Assembly (NCBI RefSeq): GCF_016429255.1
Contig: NZ_JAELUG010000005.1
Span: 1-64,000, forward strand
DNA length: 64,000 nt
Reading direction: 5' to 3'
Source of the DNA: Rhizobium sp. ASV8
GTDB taxonomy: Bacteria; Pseudomonadota; Alphaproteobacteria; Rhizobiales; Rhizobiaceae
Each line of letters starts with the position of its first letter. The first letter of the stretch is position 1. The position numbers and the translations under genes were made by a program. The notes below the pieces were generated by a model, which saw only the letters and a program-made list of their open reading frames with translations, was not told where the DNA came from and did no database searches. Below are positions 25,896-35,944 of the stretch, piece by piece.

Positions 25896-27212
25896 ATGAA
25901 ATTGAAGACTTTATTGCTGAGCGCCTGCTCGGCGCTGATGTTTGCTGGCCTGGCCTCTGCCGAAACTCTCACGATCGCAACCGTCAACAACGGCGACATG
26001 GTCCGTATGCAGAAGCTTACGGACGACTTCAAAGCCAAGAACCCCGGTATCGACCTGCAATGGGTTACGCTTGAAGAAAACGTCCTGCGCCAGAAGGTCA
26101 CGACCGACATCGCCACCAAGGCCGGCCAGTACGACGTACTGACCATCGGCACCTACGAAGTGCCGATCTGGAGCAAGCTTGGCTGGCTCGCATCGCTCGA
26201 CAAGCTTTCCGCCGACAAGGACTATGACGTGAATGACCTTCTCCCGGCCATTCGCAGCGGTCTGACCACCGGCGGCAAGCTTTATGCGGCACCGTTCTAC
26301 GGCGAAAGCTCGATGGTGATGTACCGCAAGGATCTGTTCGACAAGGCCGGCCTGAAGATGCCGGACGCGCCGACCTGGGACTTCGTTGCCGATGCCGCCC
26401 GCAAGATCACCGACAAGGACCATGAAGTCTACGGCATCTGCCTTCGCGGCAAGGCCGGCTGGGGCGAGAACATGGCGTTCCTGACGGCGATGTCGAATTC
26501 GTTCGGCGCCCGCTGGTTCGACGAGAAGTGGAAGGCACAGTTCGACCAGCCGGAATGGAAGGCGACACTCGACTTCTACGTCAAGCTGATGAAGGACGCA
26601 GGCCCTCCGGGTGCTTCTTCCAACGGGTTCAACGAAAACCTGGCCCTGTTCCAATCCGGCAAGTGCGGGATGTGGATCGACGCGACGGTTGCCGCTTCTT
26701 TCGTCTCCGATCCGAAGGAATCCAAGGTTGCCGACAAGGTCGGCTTCGCTCTGGCTCCGGACAAGGGTCTCGGCAAGCGCGGCAACTGGCTCTGGGCATG
26801 GAACCTCGCCATCCCCGCTTCCTCGAAGAAGACCGAAGCTGCGGAAAAGTTCATCTCCTGGGCAACCAGCAAGGAATACACCAACCTTGTCGCTCAGAAG
26901 GAAGGCTGGCTGAACGCACCTCCCGGCACCCGTACCTCGCTCTACGCGAATGCGGACTACCAGAAGGCAGCCCCCTTCGCCAAGATGACGCTCGACTCGA
27001 TCAACTCTGCTGATCCGACGCATCCGACCGTCAAGCCGGTTCCCTATGTCGGCGTTCAGTTCGTCGCTATTCCTGAGTTCCAGGGTATCGGCACGGCTGT
27101 CGGCCAGCAGTTCTCGGCCGCCCTTGCCGGCCAGATCTCCGTCGACCAGGCTCTGAAGGCTGCCCAGCAGCTGACGGAACGCGAAATGAAGAAGGCCGGC
27201 TACCCGAAGTAA
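25896..27212 (+). CDS. smoE: Sorbitol/mannitol-type ABC transporter, substrate-binding protein
   Basis: The product is 438 residues, exported to the periplasm by a signal peptide ending at about Ala22 (ALMFAGLASA before ETLTIAT). The mature protein is a family 1 solute-binding protein: NNGDMVRMQKLTDDFKAKNP, GIDLQWVTLEENVLRQKVTT, and RLNAPPGTRTS-like C-terminal elements. Its assignment to polyols rests on the neighbours (SorC regulator, polyol dehydrogenase). The ribosome site GGGGAGG is very strong. It is followed by two hairpins (27229-27305), which fits a binding protein made in excess of its permeases. Confidence 0.9.
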   Translation: MKLKTLLLSACSALMFAGLASAETLTIATVNNGDMVRMQKLTDDFKAKNPGIDLQWVTLEENVLRQKVTTDIATKAGQYDVLTIGTYEVPIWSKLGWLASLDKLSADKDYDVNDLLPAIRSGLTTGGKLYAAPFYGESSMVMYRKDLFDKAGLKMPDAPTWDFVADAARKITDKDHEVYGICLRGKAGWGENMAFLTAMSNSFGARWFDEKWKAQFDQPEWKATLDFYVKLMKDAGPPGASSNGFNENLALFQSGKCGMWIDATVAASFVSDPKESKVADKVGFALAPDKGLGKRGNWLWAWNLAIPASSKKTEAAEKFISWATSKEYTNLVAQKEGWLNAPPGTRTSLYANADYQKAAPFAKMTLDSINSADPTHPTVKPVPYVGVQFVAIPEFQGIGTAVGQQFSAALAGQISVDQALKAAQQLTEREMKKAGYPK

Positions 27213-27228
27213 GGGCCTCCGAAACGAT

Positions 27229-27305
27229 GGAAGGCAGCACACCTCTCGAGTGCCACCTTCCCCTAGGCCGCCGAGCGCCCGAATTGCCCTTGGCGGCCCT
27301 TTTTG
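27229..27305 (+). terminator. Double hairpin / partial terminator between smoE and smoF
   Basis: The first hairpin, GGAAGG..GCAC (27229-27240) with GTGC..CCTTCC (27250-27261), has two mismatches. The second, GGCCGCC (27266-27272) with GGCGGCC (27292-27298), is followed by CTTTTTG. It probably stabilises the binding-protein mRNA and lets only some polymerase through to the permeases. Confidence 0.7.
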
Positions 27306-27359
27306 TTTCCGCCGGTCCGCAGCCACCCCTTCCTGATTAAAGATAGGTCGGTATTTGCC

Positions 27360-28232
27360 ATGGCAACGTTGCACACCCGTTCTACCGCGCGCCTGATGAT
27401 GGCGCCTTCGGTTCTACTACTCTTCGCGTGGATGATCGTCCCGCTTGTGATGACGATCTATTTCTCGACGCTGAACTACAATCTGCTCAATCCCGGCTCG
27501 CATGATTTCCTCGGGTTTCTCAACTACGAATACTTCGTCACCGACCCTGCCTTCCTAAGCTCGTTGATCGTGACGCTGCTGCTTGTCGGCGGTGCGTTGG
27601 TGATTACCGTGGTCGGCGGCATCGCGCTGGCGCTCCTTCTTGATCAGCCGATCTTCGGCCAGGGCATCGTGCGCATGCTGGTGCTTGCGCCCTTCTTCGT
27701 GATGCCGACGGTCGCCGCCCTTATCTGGAAGCATATGTTCATGAACCCGGTGAACGGGCTTCTGGCACATCTCTTCCGTCTTTTCGGGCTTGATCCGCTG
27801 ACCTGGCTGGAGACGGTTCCGCTTCTGTCGATCATCATCATCGTCGCCTGGCAATGGCTGCCCTTCGCAACCCTCATCCTGCTGACCGCTCTGCAGTCGC
27901 TGGATGAAGAGCAGAAGGAAGCCGCCGAGATGGATGGCGCCGGACCGGTTTCGAAATTCATCTACATCACGCTGCCGCATCTGGCGCGTGCAATCACGGT
28001 GGTCATTCTGATCGAAACGATCTTCCTGCTCTCGGCTTTTGCCGAGATCCTCGTCACCACCAATGGCGGACCGGGCACGGCAACCACGAACCTCACTTAT
28101 CTCGTCTATTCGCAGATCGTTCTGTCGCAGGACGTCGGCGGCGCATCGGCAGGTGGCATCATCGCCGTCATCCTCGCCAATATCGTCGCGATCTTCCTGA
28201 TGCGCGCAGTCGGCAAGAATCTGGAGGCTTGA
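27360..28232 (+). CDS. smoF: Polyol ABC transporter permease 1
   Basis: The product is 290 residues with about six membrane segments. It has the binding-protein-dependent permease loop EAAEMDGAGPVSKFIYITLP (EAA motif, about residues 190-210) that contacts the ATPase. ATG 27360 gives the usual MalF-like N-terminus (MATLHTRSTARLMMAPSVLL). An upstream in-frame start at 27303 falls inside the hairpin region and is rejected. The next permease starts one base after its stop. Confidence 0.92.
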   Translation: MATLHTRSTARLMMAPSVLLLFAWMIVPLVMTIYFSTLNYNLLNPGSHDFLGFLNYEYFVTDPAFLSSLIVTLLLVGGALVITVVGGIALALLLDQPIFGQGIVRMLVLAPFFVMPTVAALIWKHMFMNPVNGLLAHLFRLFGLDPLTWLETVPLLSIIIIVAWQWLPFATLILLTALQSLDEEQKEAAEMDGAGPVSKFIYITLPHLARAITVVILIETIFLLSAFAEILVTTNGGPGTATTNLTYLVYSQIVLSQDVGGASAGGIIAVILANIVAIFLMRAVGKNLEA

Positions 28233-28233
28233 G

Positions 28234-29076
28234 ATGGCACGCAAAGTCACCACACAACGCAAGATCGTCGTATCGATCGCCGCTTGGATCGTGGCAATCC
28301 TCATCTTCTTCCCGATCCTGTGGACGATCCTGACGAGCTTCAAAACGGAAGGCGATGCGATCGCCTCGCCGCCGCAATTCCTCTTCTTCCACTGGACGCT
28401 GGAGAATTATTTCGAGGTGCAGGCGCGCTCGGATTACTTCCTCCACTTCGGCAATTCGGTCATCATCGCCTTCGGCTCCACGATCCTCGGGTTGCTGGTC
28501 GCCGTTCCCGCCGCCTGGGCCATGGCTTTTTCGCCGACCAAGCGGACCAAGGACGTGCTGATGTGGATGCTCTCCACGAAGATGATGCCGCCTGTCGGCG
28601 CCTTCATCCCGATCTATCTGCTGTTCCAGAGCTTCGGCCTTCTGAACAATCAGTTCGCCAGCCGGCTCGGCATGGTCGTCGTGCTGATGCTCATCAACCT
28701 GCCGATCATCGTCTGGATGCTCTACACCTACTTCAAGGAGATCCCCGGCGAGATCCTCGAAGCAGCCCGCATGGACGGGGCGACGCTCGCCAAGGAGATC
28801 ATCTACGTTCTGACGCCGATGGCGATCCCCGGTCTTGCTTCGACGATGCTGCTCAACATTATCCTTGCCTGGAACGAGGCCTTCTGGACGCTGAACCTGT
28901 CGGCTGTCGACGCCGCACCGCTCAGCACCTTCATCGCCTCCTATTCCAGTCCGGAGGGCCTGTTCTACGCCAAGCTCTCGGCGGCATCGACCATGGCGAT
29001 CGCTCCGATCCTGATCCTCGGCTGGTTCAGCCAGAAACAACTCGTTCGCGGCCTGACCTTCGGCGCGGTTAAGTAA
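28234..29076 (+). CDS. smoG: Polyol ABC transporter permease 2
   Basis: The product is 280 residues, a MalG-type inner-membrane permease. The N-terminal helix is [20 protein letters not shown], and the EAA loop is [20 protein letters not shown]. It ends [11 protein letters not shown], the standard C-terminus of this subfamily. It pairs with the preceding permease, and the ATPase gene starts 11 bases later. Confidence 0.93.
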   Translation: MARKVTTQRKIVVSIAAWIVAILIFFPILWTILTSFKTEGDAIASPPQFLFFHWTLENYFEVQARSDYFLHFGNSVIIAFGSTILGLLVAVPAAWAMAFSPTKRTKDVLMWMLSTKMMPPVGAFIPIYLLFQSFGLLNNQFASRLGMVVVLMLINLPIIVWMLYTYFKEIPGEILEAARMDGATLAKEIIYVLTPMAIPGLASTMLLNIILAWNEAFWTLNLSAVDAAPLSTFIASYSSPEGLFYAKLSAASTMAIAPILILGWFSQKQLVRGLTFGAVK

Positions 29077-29087
29077 GGAAGAGAAAC

Positions 29088-30086
29088 ATGGGTAGCATTG
29101 TTCTCAAAAAAGTGTCCAAGGTCTTCGGCGAAGCCAAGGTCATCCCTTCCATCGATCTTGAGATTGATAATGGCGAGTTCGTCGTGTTCGTCGGCCCGTC
29201 TGGCTGTGGCAAGTCGACTTTGCTGCGACTGATCGCCGGTCTTGAGGACGTCTCCGGCGGACAGATCCTTATCGACGGCAAGGACGGCACCAATCTCAAG
29301 CCGTCTGAGCGCGGCCTTGCCATGGTGTTCCAATCCTACGCGCTCTATCCGCATATGAGCGTGCGCAAGAACATCGCCTTTCCATTGAAGATGGCGAACA
29401 TGCCGCAGGCGGAAATCGACAAGAAGGTCGCGGATGCCGCGCGTGTCCTGAACCTGACCGATTATCTGGAGCGCAAGCCGCGCCAGCTCTCCGGCGGTCA
29501 GCGCCAGCGCGTCGCCATTGGCCGCGCGATCGTTCGCCAGCCGGCAGCCTTCCTGTTCGACGAACCCTTGTCGAACCTCGATGCGGCGTTGCGCGTCAAC
29601 ATGCGCCTTGAGATCAGCGAGCTGCATCAGCAGCTGAAAACGACGATGGTCTATGTAACGCACGATCAGGTCGAGGCCATGACCATGGCTGACAAGATCG
29701 TCGTGCTCAACCGCGGCAATATCGAGCAGGTGGGGTCGCCGCTGGAGCTTTATCGCTCTCCGCGCAATCTCTTCGTCGCCGGTTTCATCGGTTCGCCGAA
29801 AATGAACTTCGTCAAAGGTGCTTATGCCCAGAGCCTTGGTGGCGACACGATCGGCGTGCGGCCGGAGCATGTGCTGCTGTCGACCACCTCCGGTGACTGG
29901 CAGGGCAAGGTGCTGGTTGCGGAGCATCTGGGCTCCGACACCTTCCTGCATATTGATGTCGATGGAATCGGCACGGTGACGGCGCGTGGTTCGGGCGATT
30001 TCCCGGCACGGGCTGGCGATACCGTCTACCTGACGCCCGACAAGCAGCATATTCACCGCTTCAACGCCCAGGGGTTGTCGATCTGA
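29088..30086 (+). CDS. smoK: Polyol ABC transporter ATP-binding protein
   Basis: The product is 332 residues, a MalK/UgpC-type ATPase. Walker A is GPSGCGKST, the signature is [13 protein letters not shown], Walker B is [11 protein letters not shown], and the H-loop is VTHDQ. A C-terminal TOBE/OB regulatory domain (about 240-330) includes [14 protein letters not shown]-rich hairpin at 30099-30125 follows the stop. Confidence 0.95.
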   Translation: MGSIVLKKVSKVFGEAKVIPSIDLEIDNGEFVVFVGPSGCGKSTLLRLIAGLEDVSGGQILIDGKDGTNLKPSERGLAMVFQSYALYPHMSVRKNIAFPLKMANMPQAEIDKKVADAARVLNLTDYLERKPRQLSGGQRQRVAIGRAIVRQPAAFLFDEPLSNLDAALRVNMRLEISELHQQLKTTMVYVTHDQVEAMTMADKIVVLNRGNIEQVGSPLELYRSPRNLFVAGFIGSPKMNFVKGAYAQSLGGDTIGVRPEHVLLSTTSGDWQGKVLVAEHLGSDTFLHIDVDGIGTVTARGSGDFPARAGDTVYLTPDKQHIHRFNAQGLSI

Positions 30087-30098
30087 GTAAAAAGCCAA

Positions 30099-30125
30099 GG
30101 CCGTGCGCGATCGACGCGCGCGGCC
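30099..30125 (+). terminator. Intercistronic GC-rich hairpin
   Basis: GGCCGTGCGCG (30099-30109) pairs with CGCGCGCGGCC (30115-30125) with one G-U pair and a 5-base loop. There is no T run, so it is more likely an mRNA 3'-end stabiliser or partial terminator than a full stop. Confidence 0.55.
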
Positions 30126-30238
30126 AACGCATTTCCCCCGCTTCGTATGCATCGACCTCCGCAGGCGGACAAGCATAGCGGCCGGCGCCGTTTTCCCAGG
30201 ACGCCCGGAGCCAGAGACCTTTCAGAAGGACCAGAGAC

Positions 30239-31720
30239 ATGATGTGCAAATTATCGCTCGCAACTCTCCAGGAGGCGGCTGCAAAGGCTGCCATTCCCAC
30301 CTACGATCCGAAGTCGCTTTCGGCTGGCATCGTGCACTTCGGCGTCGGTAATTTCCATCGCGCCCACCAGGCTGTTTATCTCGACGATCTCTTCAATGCC
30401 GGCGAGGCCCATGACTGGGCAATCATCGGTGCAGGCGTGCTGCCTTCGGATGCGGCGATGCGGGAAAAGCTTGCCGCGCAGGACTTCCTGACGACGGTGG
30501 TCGAGCAGGACAATAATCGCACCGCTGCCCGTGTGACGGCGCCGATGATCGACATTCTGCCTGTTGGCGATGCCAAGGCCATCATTGCGAAGCTCGCTGA
30601 TCCGACGATCCGCATCGTTTCCATGACGATCACCGAGGGCGGCTATTTCATCGATGCCTCCGGCAAGTTCAATCCTGCTCATCCGGCGATATCAGCCGAC
30701 GGGCAGAACCCGGATGCGCCGAAGACGGTGTTCGGCCTGATCGTGGCCGGCCTAAAGGCGCGCCGCGCCGCCGGTCTGCAGCCCTTCACCGTCATGTCTT
30801 GCGACAACATTCCCCACAATGGCGGCGTCACCAAAGCCGCCGTCGTCGGCACGGCACGGCTGTCCGATCCGGCCTTTGCCGACTGGATCGCGGCAAACGT
30901 CGCCTTCCCGAACGGCATGGTCGATCGCATTACGCCTGCTACGGGTACGCGCGAGATCGATCTGCTGAAGCAAGCCTTCGACATCGAGGACAACTGGCCG
31001 GTCTATTGCGAAGAGTTCAAGCAGTGGGTGTTGGAAGACAACTTTCCTGCCGGTCGGCCGCCGCTGGAAAAGGCCGGCGTGACCTTCGTTCCCGATGTCA
31101 CCCCCTATGAGCACATGAAGATCCGCATCCTCAACGGCGGCCATGCGGCGATTGCCTATCCGGCGGCGCTGATGGATATCCATTTCGTGCATGAGGCCAT
31201 GGAAGAGCCGCTGATCCGTGCCTTCCTCGCCAAGCTTGAAAATGACGAGATCATTCCCGTGATCCCGCCGGTGCCGAACACGGTGCTTGCCGACTACTTC
31301 AAGCTGATTGAACGGCGCTTCGCCAATCCGAAGATCGCCGACACCATTCCGCGCCTGGCGCAGGACGGCTCGAACCGTCAGCCGAAGTTCATCCTGCCGT
31401 CCACGGCCGATCGCCTCCGCCGTGGCGAGGATATCGTCGGCCTCGCGCTCGTCTCCGCACTCTGGTGCCGTTATTTTGCCGGCAAGAGCGACAGCGGCAA
31501 GGATATCGTCTTCAACGACGCCAGCGCCGATCGGCTGCATGAAGCGGCGCTCAAGGCAAAGGACGATCCGAACGCCTTTCTTGTCTTCGACGATATTTTC
31601 GGCGATGTCGCAAAGTCCGATCTCTTCCGCAAGCGCTTCGCGCATGCACTGAAAACGCTGTGGGAAAAGGGTACCCGCGTCACCCTGCAGCTATACTTGG
31701 ACAACAAACTCGCGGAATAA
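30239..31720 (+). CDS. mtlK: Long-chain mannitol dehydrogenase family oxidoreductase
   Basis: The product is 493 residues. It oxidises a polyol such as D-mannitol or D-arabinitol to the ketose with NAD. Seen: the Rossmann segment GVGNFHRAHQAVYLDDL, then MTITEGGYF, the hinge SCDNIPHNG and MVDRITPAT. The catalytic site is KIRILNGGHAAIAYPAAL, with Lys, Asn and His in the K-x4-N-x2-H spacing. It starts 153 bases after smoK. ATG 30239 and 30242 are equivalent choices. A perfect terminator follows. Confidence 0.93.
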   Translation: MMCKLSLATLQEAAAKAAIPTYDPKSLSAGIVHFGVGNFHRAHQAVYLDDLFNAGEAHDWAIIGAGVLPSDAAMREKLAAQDFLTTVVEQDNNRTAARVTAPMIDILPVGDAKAIIAKLADPTIRIVSMTITEGGYFIDASGKFNPAHPAISADGQNPDAPKTVFGLIVAGLKARRAAGLQPFTVMSCDNIPHNGGVTKAAVVGTARLSDPAFADWIAANVAFPNGMVDRITPATGTREIDLLKQAFDIEDNWPVYCEEFKQWVLEDNFPAGRPPLEKAGVTFVPDVTPYEHMKIRILNGGHAAIAYPAALMDIHFVHEAMEEPLIRAFLAKLENDEIIPVIPPVPNTVLADYFKLIERRFANPKIADTIPRLAQDGSNRQPKFILPSTADRLRRGEDIVGLALVSALWCRYFAGKSDSGKDIVFNDASADRLHEAALKAKDDPNAFLVFDDIFGDVAKSDLFRKRFAHALKTLWEKGTRVTLQLYLDNKLAE

Positions 31721-31725
31721 CTTTC

Positions 31726-31758
31726 AAACGGCCGGAATTCTCCTGTTTCGGCCGTTTT
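31726..31758 (+). terminator. Intrinsic terminator after mtlK
   Basis: AAACGGCCG (31726-31734) pairs perfectly with CGGCCGTTT (31749-31757). The stem ends in a run of T. It lies just after the stop codon. Confidence 0.8.
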
Positions 31759-31819
31759 CCATTGTGATGCCGGTACATCGTACTGTCGTGACGGCAACAA
31801 AGTTCAGGTTGGATTTGAG

Positions 31820-32494
31820 ATGACCGATGCGGAGAAGGGGCTCGTAATCTTCGATTGCGACGGTGTGCTTGTGGACAGCGAACCGCTGTCGGTCAGCGTG
31901 CTCATCCAGGCAATGCACGATATCGGCGTTGAAATGACCGAGGAGGATGTCTACAGCCGCTTCCTCGGCAAGAGCCTGGCAACGCTCGTCGACACGATGC
32001 AGACGGAATTCGATGTCTTCATCGATCAGCCATTCCTGGATCGGGTTCGCAATAATCTTTACGAGCGCTTCAAGCACGAGCTGAAACCGATCGATGGCAT
32101 TGGCGCGACGCTGGATGCGCTTTCGCTTCCGCGCTGCGTCGCTTCCTCGAGCCAGCTGGAGCGTATCCGCCTTTCGCTCGGCGTGACCGGCCTTCTCGAC
32201 AGACTCGAGCCGAATATCTTCAGCGCCAGCATGGTCAAGCGCGGCAAGCCGGCGCCGGATCTTTTCCTCTACGCCGCCGAAAAAATGGGTGTGTCGCCCA
32301 AGGATTGCATCGTCATCGAAGACAGTCCGGCCGGGATCACGGCGGCGCGCGCGGCAGGCATGACGGTCTTCGCCTTCACCGGCGGTTCGCATGCGCATTC
32401 GCCAAGCTATCGGGCTGAGCTGGAGCAGCTTTCGCCGGAAGTCGTGTTTGACGCGATGCCGGAATTGTTACAACTTGTCCGCAACAAGAGATAA
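31820..32494 (+). CDS. HAD-IA family sugar-phosphate phosphatase
   Basis: The product is 224 residues. Motif I is VIFDCDGVLVDSEPL (nucleophile Asp and the second Asp two residues later), motif II is a Ser in CVASSSQ, and the motif III region is KRGKPAPDLF. Motif IV is IVIEDSPAGITAARAAGM. The helical cap lies after motif I (about residues 20-85). It looks like a beta-phosphoglucomutase / sugar phosphatase relative. In the polyol locus it could remove or salvage misphosphorylated sugars (inference). It is followed after 20 bases by the FGGY kinase. Confidence 0.88.
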   Translation: MTDAEKGLVIFDCDGVLVDSEPLSVSVLIQAMHDIGVEMTEEDVYSRFLGKSLATLVDTMQTEFDVFIDQPFLDRVRNNLYERFKHELKPIDGIGATLDALSLPRCVASSSQLERIRLSLGVTGLLDRLEPNIFSASMVKRGKPAPDLFLYAAEKMGVSPKDCIVIEDSPAGITAARAAGMTVFAFTGGSHAHSPSYRAELEQLSPEVVFDAMPELLQLVRNKR

Positions 32495-32514
32495 GTAGTC
32501 GGGACCTCCTTTGC

Positions 32515-34098
32515 ATGCGTGATCACGTGGTTGCGGTCGATATCGGCACAGGCAGCGCGCGCGCCGGTGTCTTCACGGCAGGCGGCTCACTGCTGGCAAA
32601 AAGCGAACATCCGATCCTGATGCATCGCCCGCGTGAAAACCACGCCGAGCATGATTCCGAAGATATTTGGGCTGCCGTCTGCACCGCCGTCCGTGCAGCT
32701 GTAAAGGCCTCCGGCGTGGATGCTTCCGCAATCGGCGCCATCGGCTTCGATGCCACCTGTTCGTTGGTTGTGCGCGATAGGGAAGGGAGGCAGCTGACGG
32801 TCTCCACCGGCGGAGAAAGCCGGTTCGATACCATCGTCTGGCTCGATCATCGGGCGCTTGCCGAGGCCGACTATTGCACCGCGACCGCGCATGAGGTTCT
32901 CCATTATTCCGGCGAGTTCATGTCGCCTGAAATGGAAATGCCGAAGCTGATGTGGCTGAAGGAAAACCTGCCAGAAAGCTGGGCAAAAGCAGGTTACTTC
33001 TTTGACCTCGCTGATTTCATGACCTGGAAGGCGACTGGTTCGGTGGCTCGGTCGCGCTCGACGCTGGTGGCGAAATGGAACTATCTCGCGCATCGCGATC
33101 CGGGCTGGCAAGCTGATTTTCTCAATGTGATAGGGCTCGGCGATCTGCGCGAGCGCGGCGATCTTCCCGAGGAAAGTGCCGCGGTCGGGACGAGCATCGG
33201 TACGCTGACGGCCGAAGCCGCTGACGCGCTTGGCCTCGACCCGGCCTGTCATGTCGGTGCGGGCATGATCGATGCCTATGCCGGCGCGCTGGGTGCGCTT
33301 GCCGGCCATGCCGGTGATGCCGCCGCGCTGGAGCATCAGCTGGCACTGATCGCGGGAACATCGAGCTGCGTTGTTTCCTTTGCGCGCGAGCGCAAGCGTA
33401 GCACCGGCATGTGGGGTCCTTATTTTGAAGCCGTGTTCCCGGGCATGTGGCTTGTCGAGGCGGGACAATCGGCCACGGGGGCACTTATCGACCATATCGT
33501 CAGCATGCATGCGGCCGGCGGCCCTCCGACGGCGGCGCTGCATGACCGCATCGTCCGGCGGATCTCGGAGCTCAGGCTTGCCGAGGGCGATACTCTCGGC
33601 GGGCGTATCCATGTGCTGCCCGATTTTCACGGCAACCGCTCGCCGCTTGCGGATCCGCATGCCCTCGGTGTCATCAGTGGCATGACGCTGGACGCATCCT
33701 TCGACGGGCTCTGCCGGCTCTACTGGCGCACCAGTGTCGGCATTGCGCTCGGCATCCGCCATATCCTGGAGCGGATGCGGGACTATGGCTACGTGCCCGA
33801 TACGCTGCACGTTGCCGGCGGCCATGTGAAGAATTCCGTGTTGATGGAGCTCTATTCCGATGTCACCGGCTGCAAGGTGGTGATGCCGAAGATGAACGAG
33901 ACGGTGCTGCTCGGCACGGCCATTGCCGCTTCCGTCTCCTGCGGCATCCATGAAAGCCTCGGCGCTGCCGGTGCTGCGATGTATCCAGGTGGCCTCGAGC
34001 GGCTACCGGACGCGGGCAGGAAGGCACTCTACGATCGTGACTATCGCCGCTTTCTGGCGATGTATCGCCATCGGGCTGAATTGGACGCCATGGAATAG
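32515..34098 (+). CDS. FGGY family carbohydrate kinase
   Basis: The product is 527 residues. The N-terminal ATPase-type segment is VAVDIGTGSARAGVF, and LWLDH-like IVWLDHRALAEAD lies at about 105. The phosphate-binding LIAGTSSCVV is about 280-290, and the C-terminal VAGGHVKNSVLMELYSDVTG follows at about 425. The pattern is that of ribulokinase-like FGGY proteins (pentulose kinases) and not of glycerol kinase. After a mannitol/arabinitol dehydrogenase it would phosphorylate the ketose made, for example ribulose or xylulose (inference). It converges on the RpiR gene. Confidence 0.88.
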   Translation: MRDHVVAVDIGTGSARAGVFTAGGSLLAKSEHPILMHRPRENHAEHDSEDIWAAVCTAVRAAVKASGVDASAIGAIGFDATCSLVVRDREGRQLTVSTGGESRFDTIVWLDHRALAEADYCTATAHEVLHYSGEFMSPEMEMPKLMWLKENLPESWAKAGYFFDLADFMTWKATGSVARSRSTLVAKWNYLAHRDPGWQADFLNVIGLGDLRERGDLPEESAAVGTSIGTLTAEAADALGLDPACHVGAGMIDAYAGALGALAGHAGDAAALEHQLALIAGTSSCVVSFARERKRSTGMWGPYFEAVFPGMWLVEAGQSATGALIDHIVSMHAAGGPPTAALHDRIVRRISELRLAEGDTLGGRIHVLPDFHGNRSPLADPHALGVISGMTLDASFDGLCRLYWRTSVGIALGIRHILERMRDYGYVPDTLHVAGGHVKNSVLMELYSDVTGCKVVMPKMNETVLLGTAIAASVSCGIHESLGAAGAAMYPGGLERLPDAGRKALYDRDYRRFLAMYRHRAELDAME

Positions 34099-34116
34099 AT
34101 GTATGTTTTGCATCGC

Positions 34117-34968
34117 CTATCTGAGCGGTGCAGGGGCAAACATCGCCTGTAATTCTTCGATCCGGCGTATCCTGCTCTCCGCTATCTCGCCGCCTGCCTG
34201 CCGGACGGCCATCGAGACCAGCTCCAGCAGCGCCATCATGCCCGAGAGGCTATCATCGCTATTGGCGCGCTGAGGCGGCAATGACAGCGTGATATTGGCG
34301 AATTCATGCGCCCATTCCGTAAATTGGCCGGTTGCGAGCAGAACCTTGTGTCCGGCGCGACGGGCCGTTCGCGCCAATAACCGCGAAGCGACGAAGCGCG
34401 GTGAATCGATGATGATGGTGAGGTTGTTGTCCGATTGTGCGCCAAACATCTGGATGTAGCTGCCATTGGCTCCATCGAGGAAGAGGACGTGATCGCGTGC
34501 GAGCGTCAGCCGGTCGCAGAAATGGCGCCCGAGCCCTGCCAGGCCGGGATGGGCGGTGATGAACACATTGGCGGAGGACAGGATCGTCGAAACCGCTTCG
34601 TGCCATTGCGGTTGATTGGCGAGATTGTAGATGTGCTGGAGCATTTCCACCTGCTCGACGATCTGGGCGGCCAAGGGGCGGCTCTCGACGGCATCCTTCT
34701 GCAACTGCTCCAGAATGTTAGACAGTTGCAACGTGGCGGGAGGCGCGTTTTCCTTCAGGTGCACCTTGATGCCGTCCAGACCGTGGTAGCCGAGGGATCG
34801 CAGGAAGCGTCCCACCGTCATAGGGCTCAACTCCAGCCTGTCGGCAACGGAGGAGGCGGTCTCGAACGGCAATTCATTCAGGTGTTCCGAGAAATACTTT
34901 GCAATTCGACGCTCGGCCGGCGTGCCAACCTTGATATATTCCCTAAGTTTCTGACCAAGGTCTTCCAA
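34117..34968 (-). CDS. MurR/RpiR family transcriptional regulator
   Basis: The product is 283 residues. An N-terminal HTH_6 domain (about residues 1-75: ASSVADRLELSPMTVGRFLR) is followed by a SIS sugar-phosphate-binding domain at about 115-245 (VFITAHPGLAGLGRHF, GANGSYIQMF). The start is TTG 34968 with GAGG seven bases upstream (MEDLGQKLREYI). No ATG fits the family N-terminus as well. It converges on the FGGY kinase, so it may regulate an unlinked gene. Confidence 0.88.
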   Translation of the reverse strand: MEDLGQKLREYIKVGTPAERRIAKYFSEHLNELPFETASSVADRLELSPMTVGRFLRSLGYHGLDGIKVHLKENAPPATLQLSNILEQLQKDAVESRPLAAQIVEQVEMLQHIYNLANQPQWHEAVSTILSSANVFITAHPGLAGLGRHFCDRLTLARDHVLFLDGANGSYIQMFGAQSDNNLTIIIDSPRFVASRLLARTARRAGHKVLLATGQFTEWAHEFANITLSLPPQRANSDDSLSGMMALLELVSMAVRQAGGEIAESRIRRIEELQAMFAPAPLR

Positions 34969-35221
34969 ATTTCCGCCTCGCTGACGGTCCTTCTGATGTT
35001 CGAGTGCGCCAATTGGTGGAACAATCGGGTACGAAGATCTCTCAAGGCCGCCGTTGTTGTTTTGTTTGTTGTTCGTAGCAAGGCATATAAAATATATTAG
35101 CCTGGACTTTATTACAATGATGCAATTTTTTAATTGAGCATACTCGCATGTTTCTGGGGATATTGATATCGGGGCTATCGCTCCCTAGTTGTCGGACTAT
35201 CCGCCATGAGAGCTCGACCGA

Positions 35222-35944
35222 ATGATTGTCCTCGCTGCCCGCCTTGCCTTCGAAAATCTCTTTGCACCTGAGACGCGCAAGGTTTTCTGGAAGGTTCTCG
35301 GCCTGACATTACTGGCGCTTGCCGCACTTTGGCTCGCCTTGCGCGGTGCATTCAATTCGTTCGCCTTGCCATGGCTGCAAAGCTTCATGCCGGCCAGTGC
35401 GGATTGGACCGGTTGGCTAACGCTCTTTCTGGCCATTTTTGCCGGCATTGCGCTGGCGCTCGCAATGGCGTTGCTGATATCGCCGATCACGGCCTTGATT
35501 GCCGGCCTCTTTCTCGACGATGTCGCGGATGTCGTGGAGAAACGTGATTACCCCGATGATGTCCCCGGAACGGCGATGCCGCTCGGTGCGGCGATGAAAA
35601 GCTCCGTGCGGTTTCTCGGTGTCGTCATCGTCGGCAATATCGTGGCGCTGTTTCTGTTGTTCATCCCCGGCGTCAATTTGATCGCCTTCTTTCTGGTGAA
35701 CGGTTATCTGCTCGGCCGGGAATTTTTCGAGTTCGCCGCCATGCGCTTCCGCTCGCCGGACGAGGCGCGGGAGTTTCGCGTCAAGCACGCCTTTACGGTT
35801 TTCCTCGCCGGCCTCGTAATCGCGGTCTTTCTGGCCATCCCATTGCTCAATCTGCTGACACCGCTGTTCGCAGCCGGGATGATGGTGCATCTGCACAAGC
35901 TGATTTCGCGACGGGAAAGCGGGCTGCGGATTCAACGTTCCTAG
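35222..35944 (+). CDS. EI24 domain (CysZ-like) membrane protein
   Basis: The product is 240 residues with about four hydrophobic segments (LGLTLLALAALWLALRG, LFLAIFAGIALALAMALLIS, and two in the second half: IVGNIVALFLLFIPGVNLIA and FLAGLVIAVFLAIPLLNLL). The order and the PxxxxAFFLVNGYLLGREFFE segment fit the EI24/CysZ family. CysZ is a sulfate channel in enterobacteria, but there is no cys gene nearby, so the role is open. It ends four bases inside the nth gene end (convergent). Confidence 0.85.
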   Translation: MIVLAARLAFENLFAPETRKVFWKVLGLTLLALAALWLALRGAFNSFALPWLQSFMPASADWTGWLTLFLAIFAGIALALAMALLISPITALIAGLFLDDVADVVEKRDYPDDVPGTAMPLGAAMKSSVRFLGVVIVGNIVALFLLFIPGVNLIAFFLVNGYLLGREFFEFAAMRFRSPDEAREFRVKHAFTVFLAGLVIAVFLAIPLLNLLTPLFAAGMMVHLHKLISRRESGLRIQRS

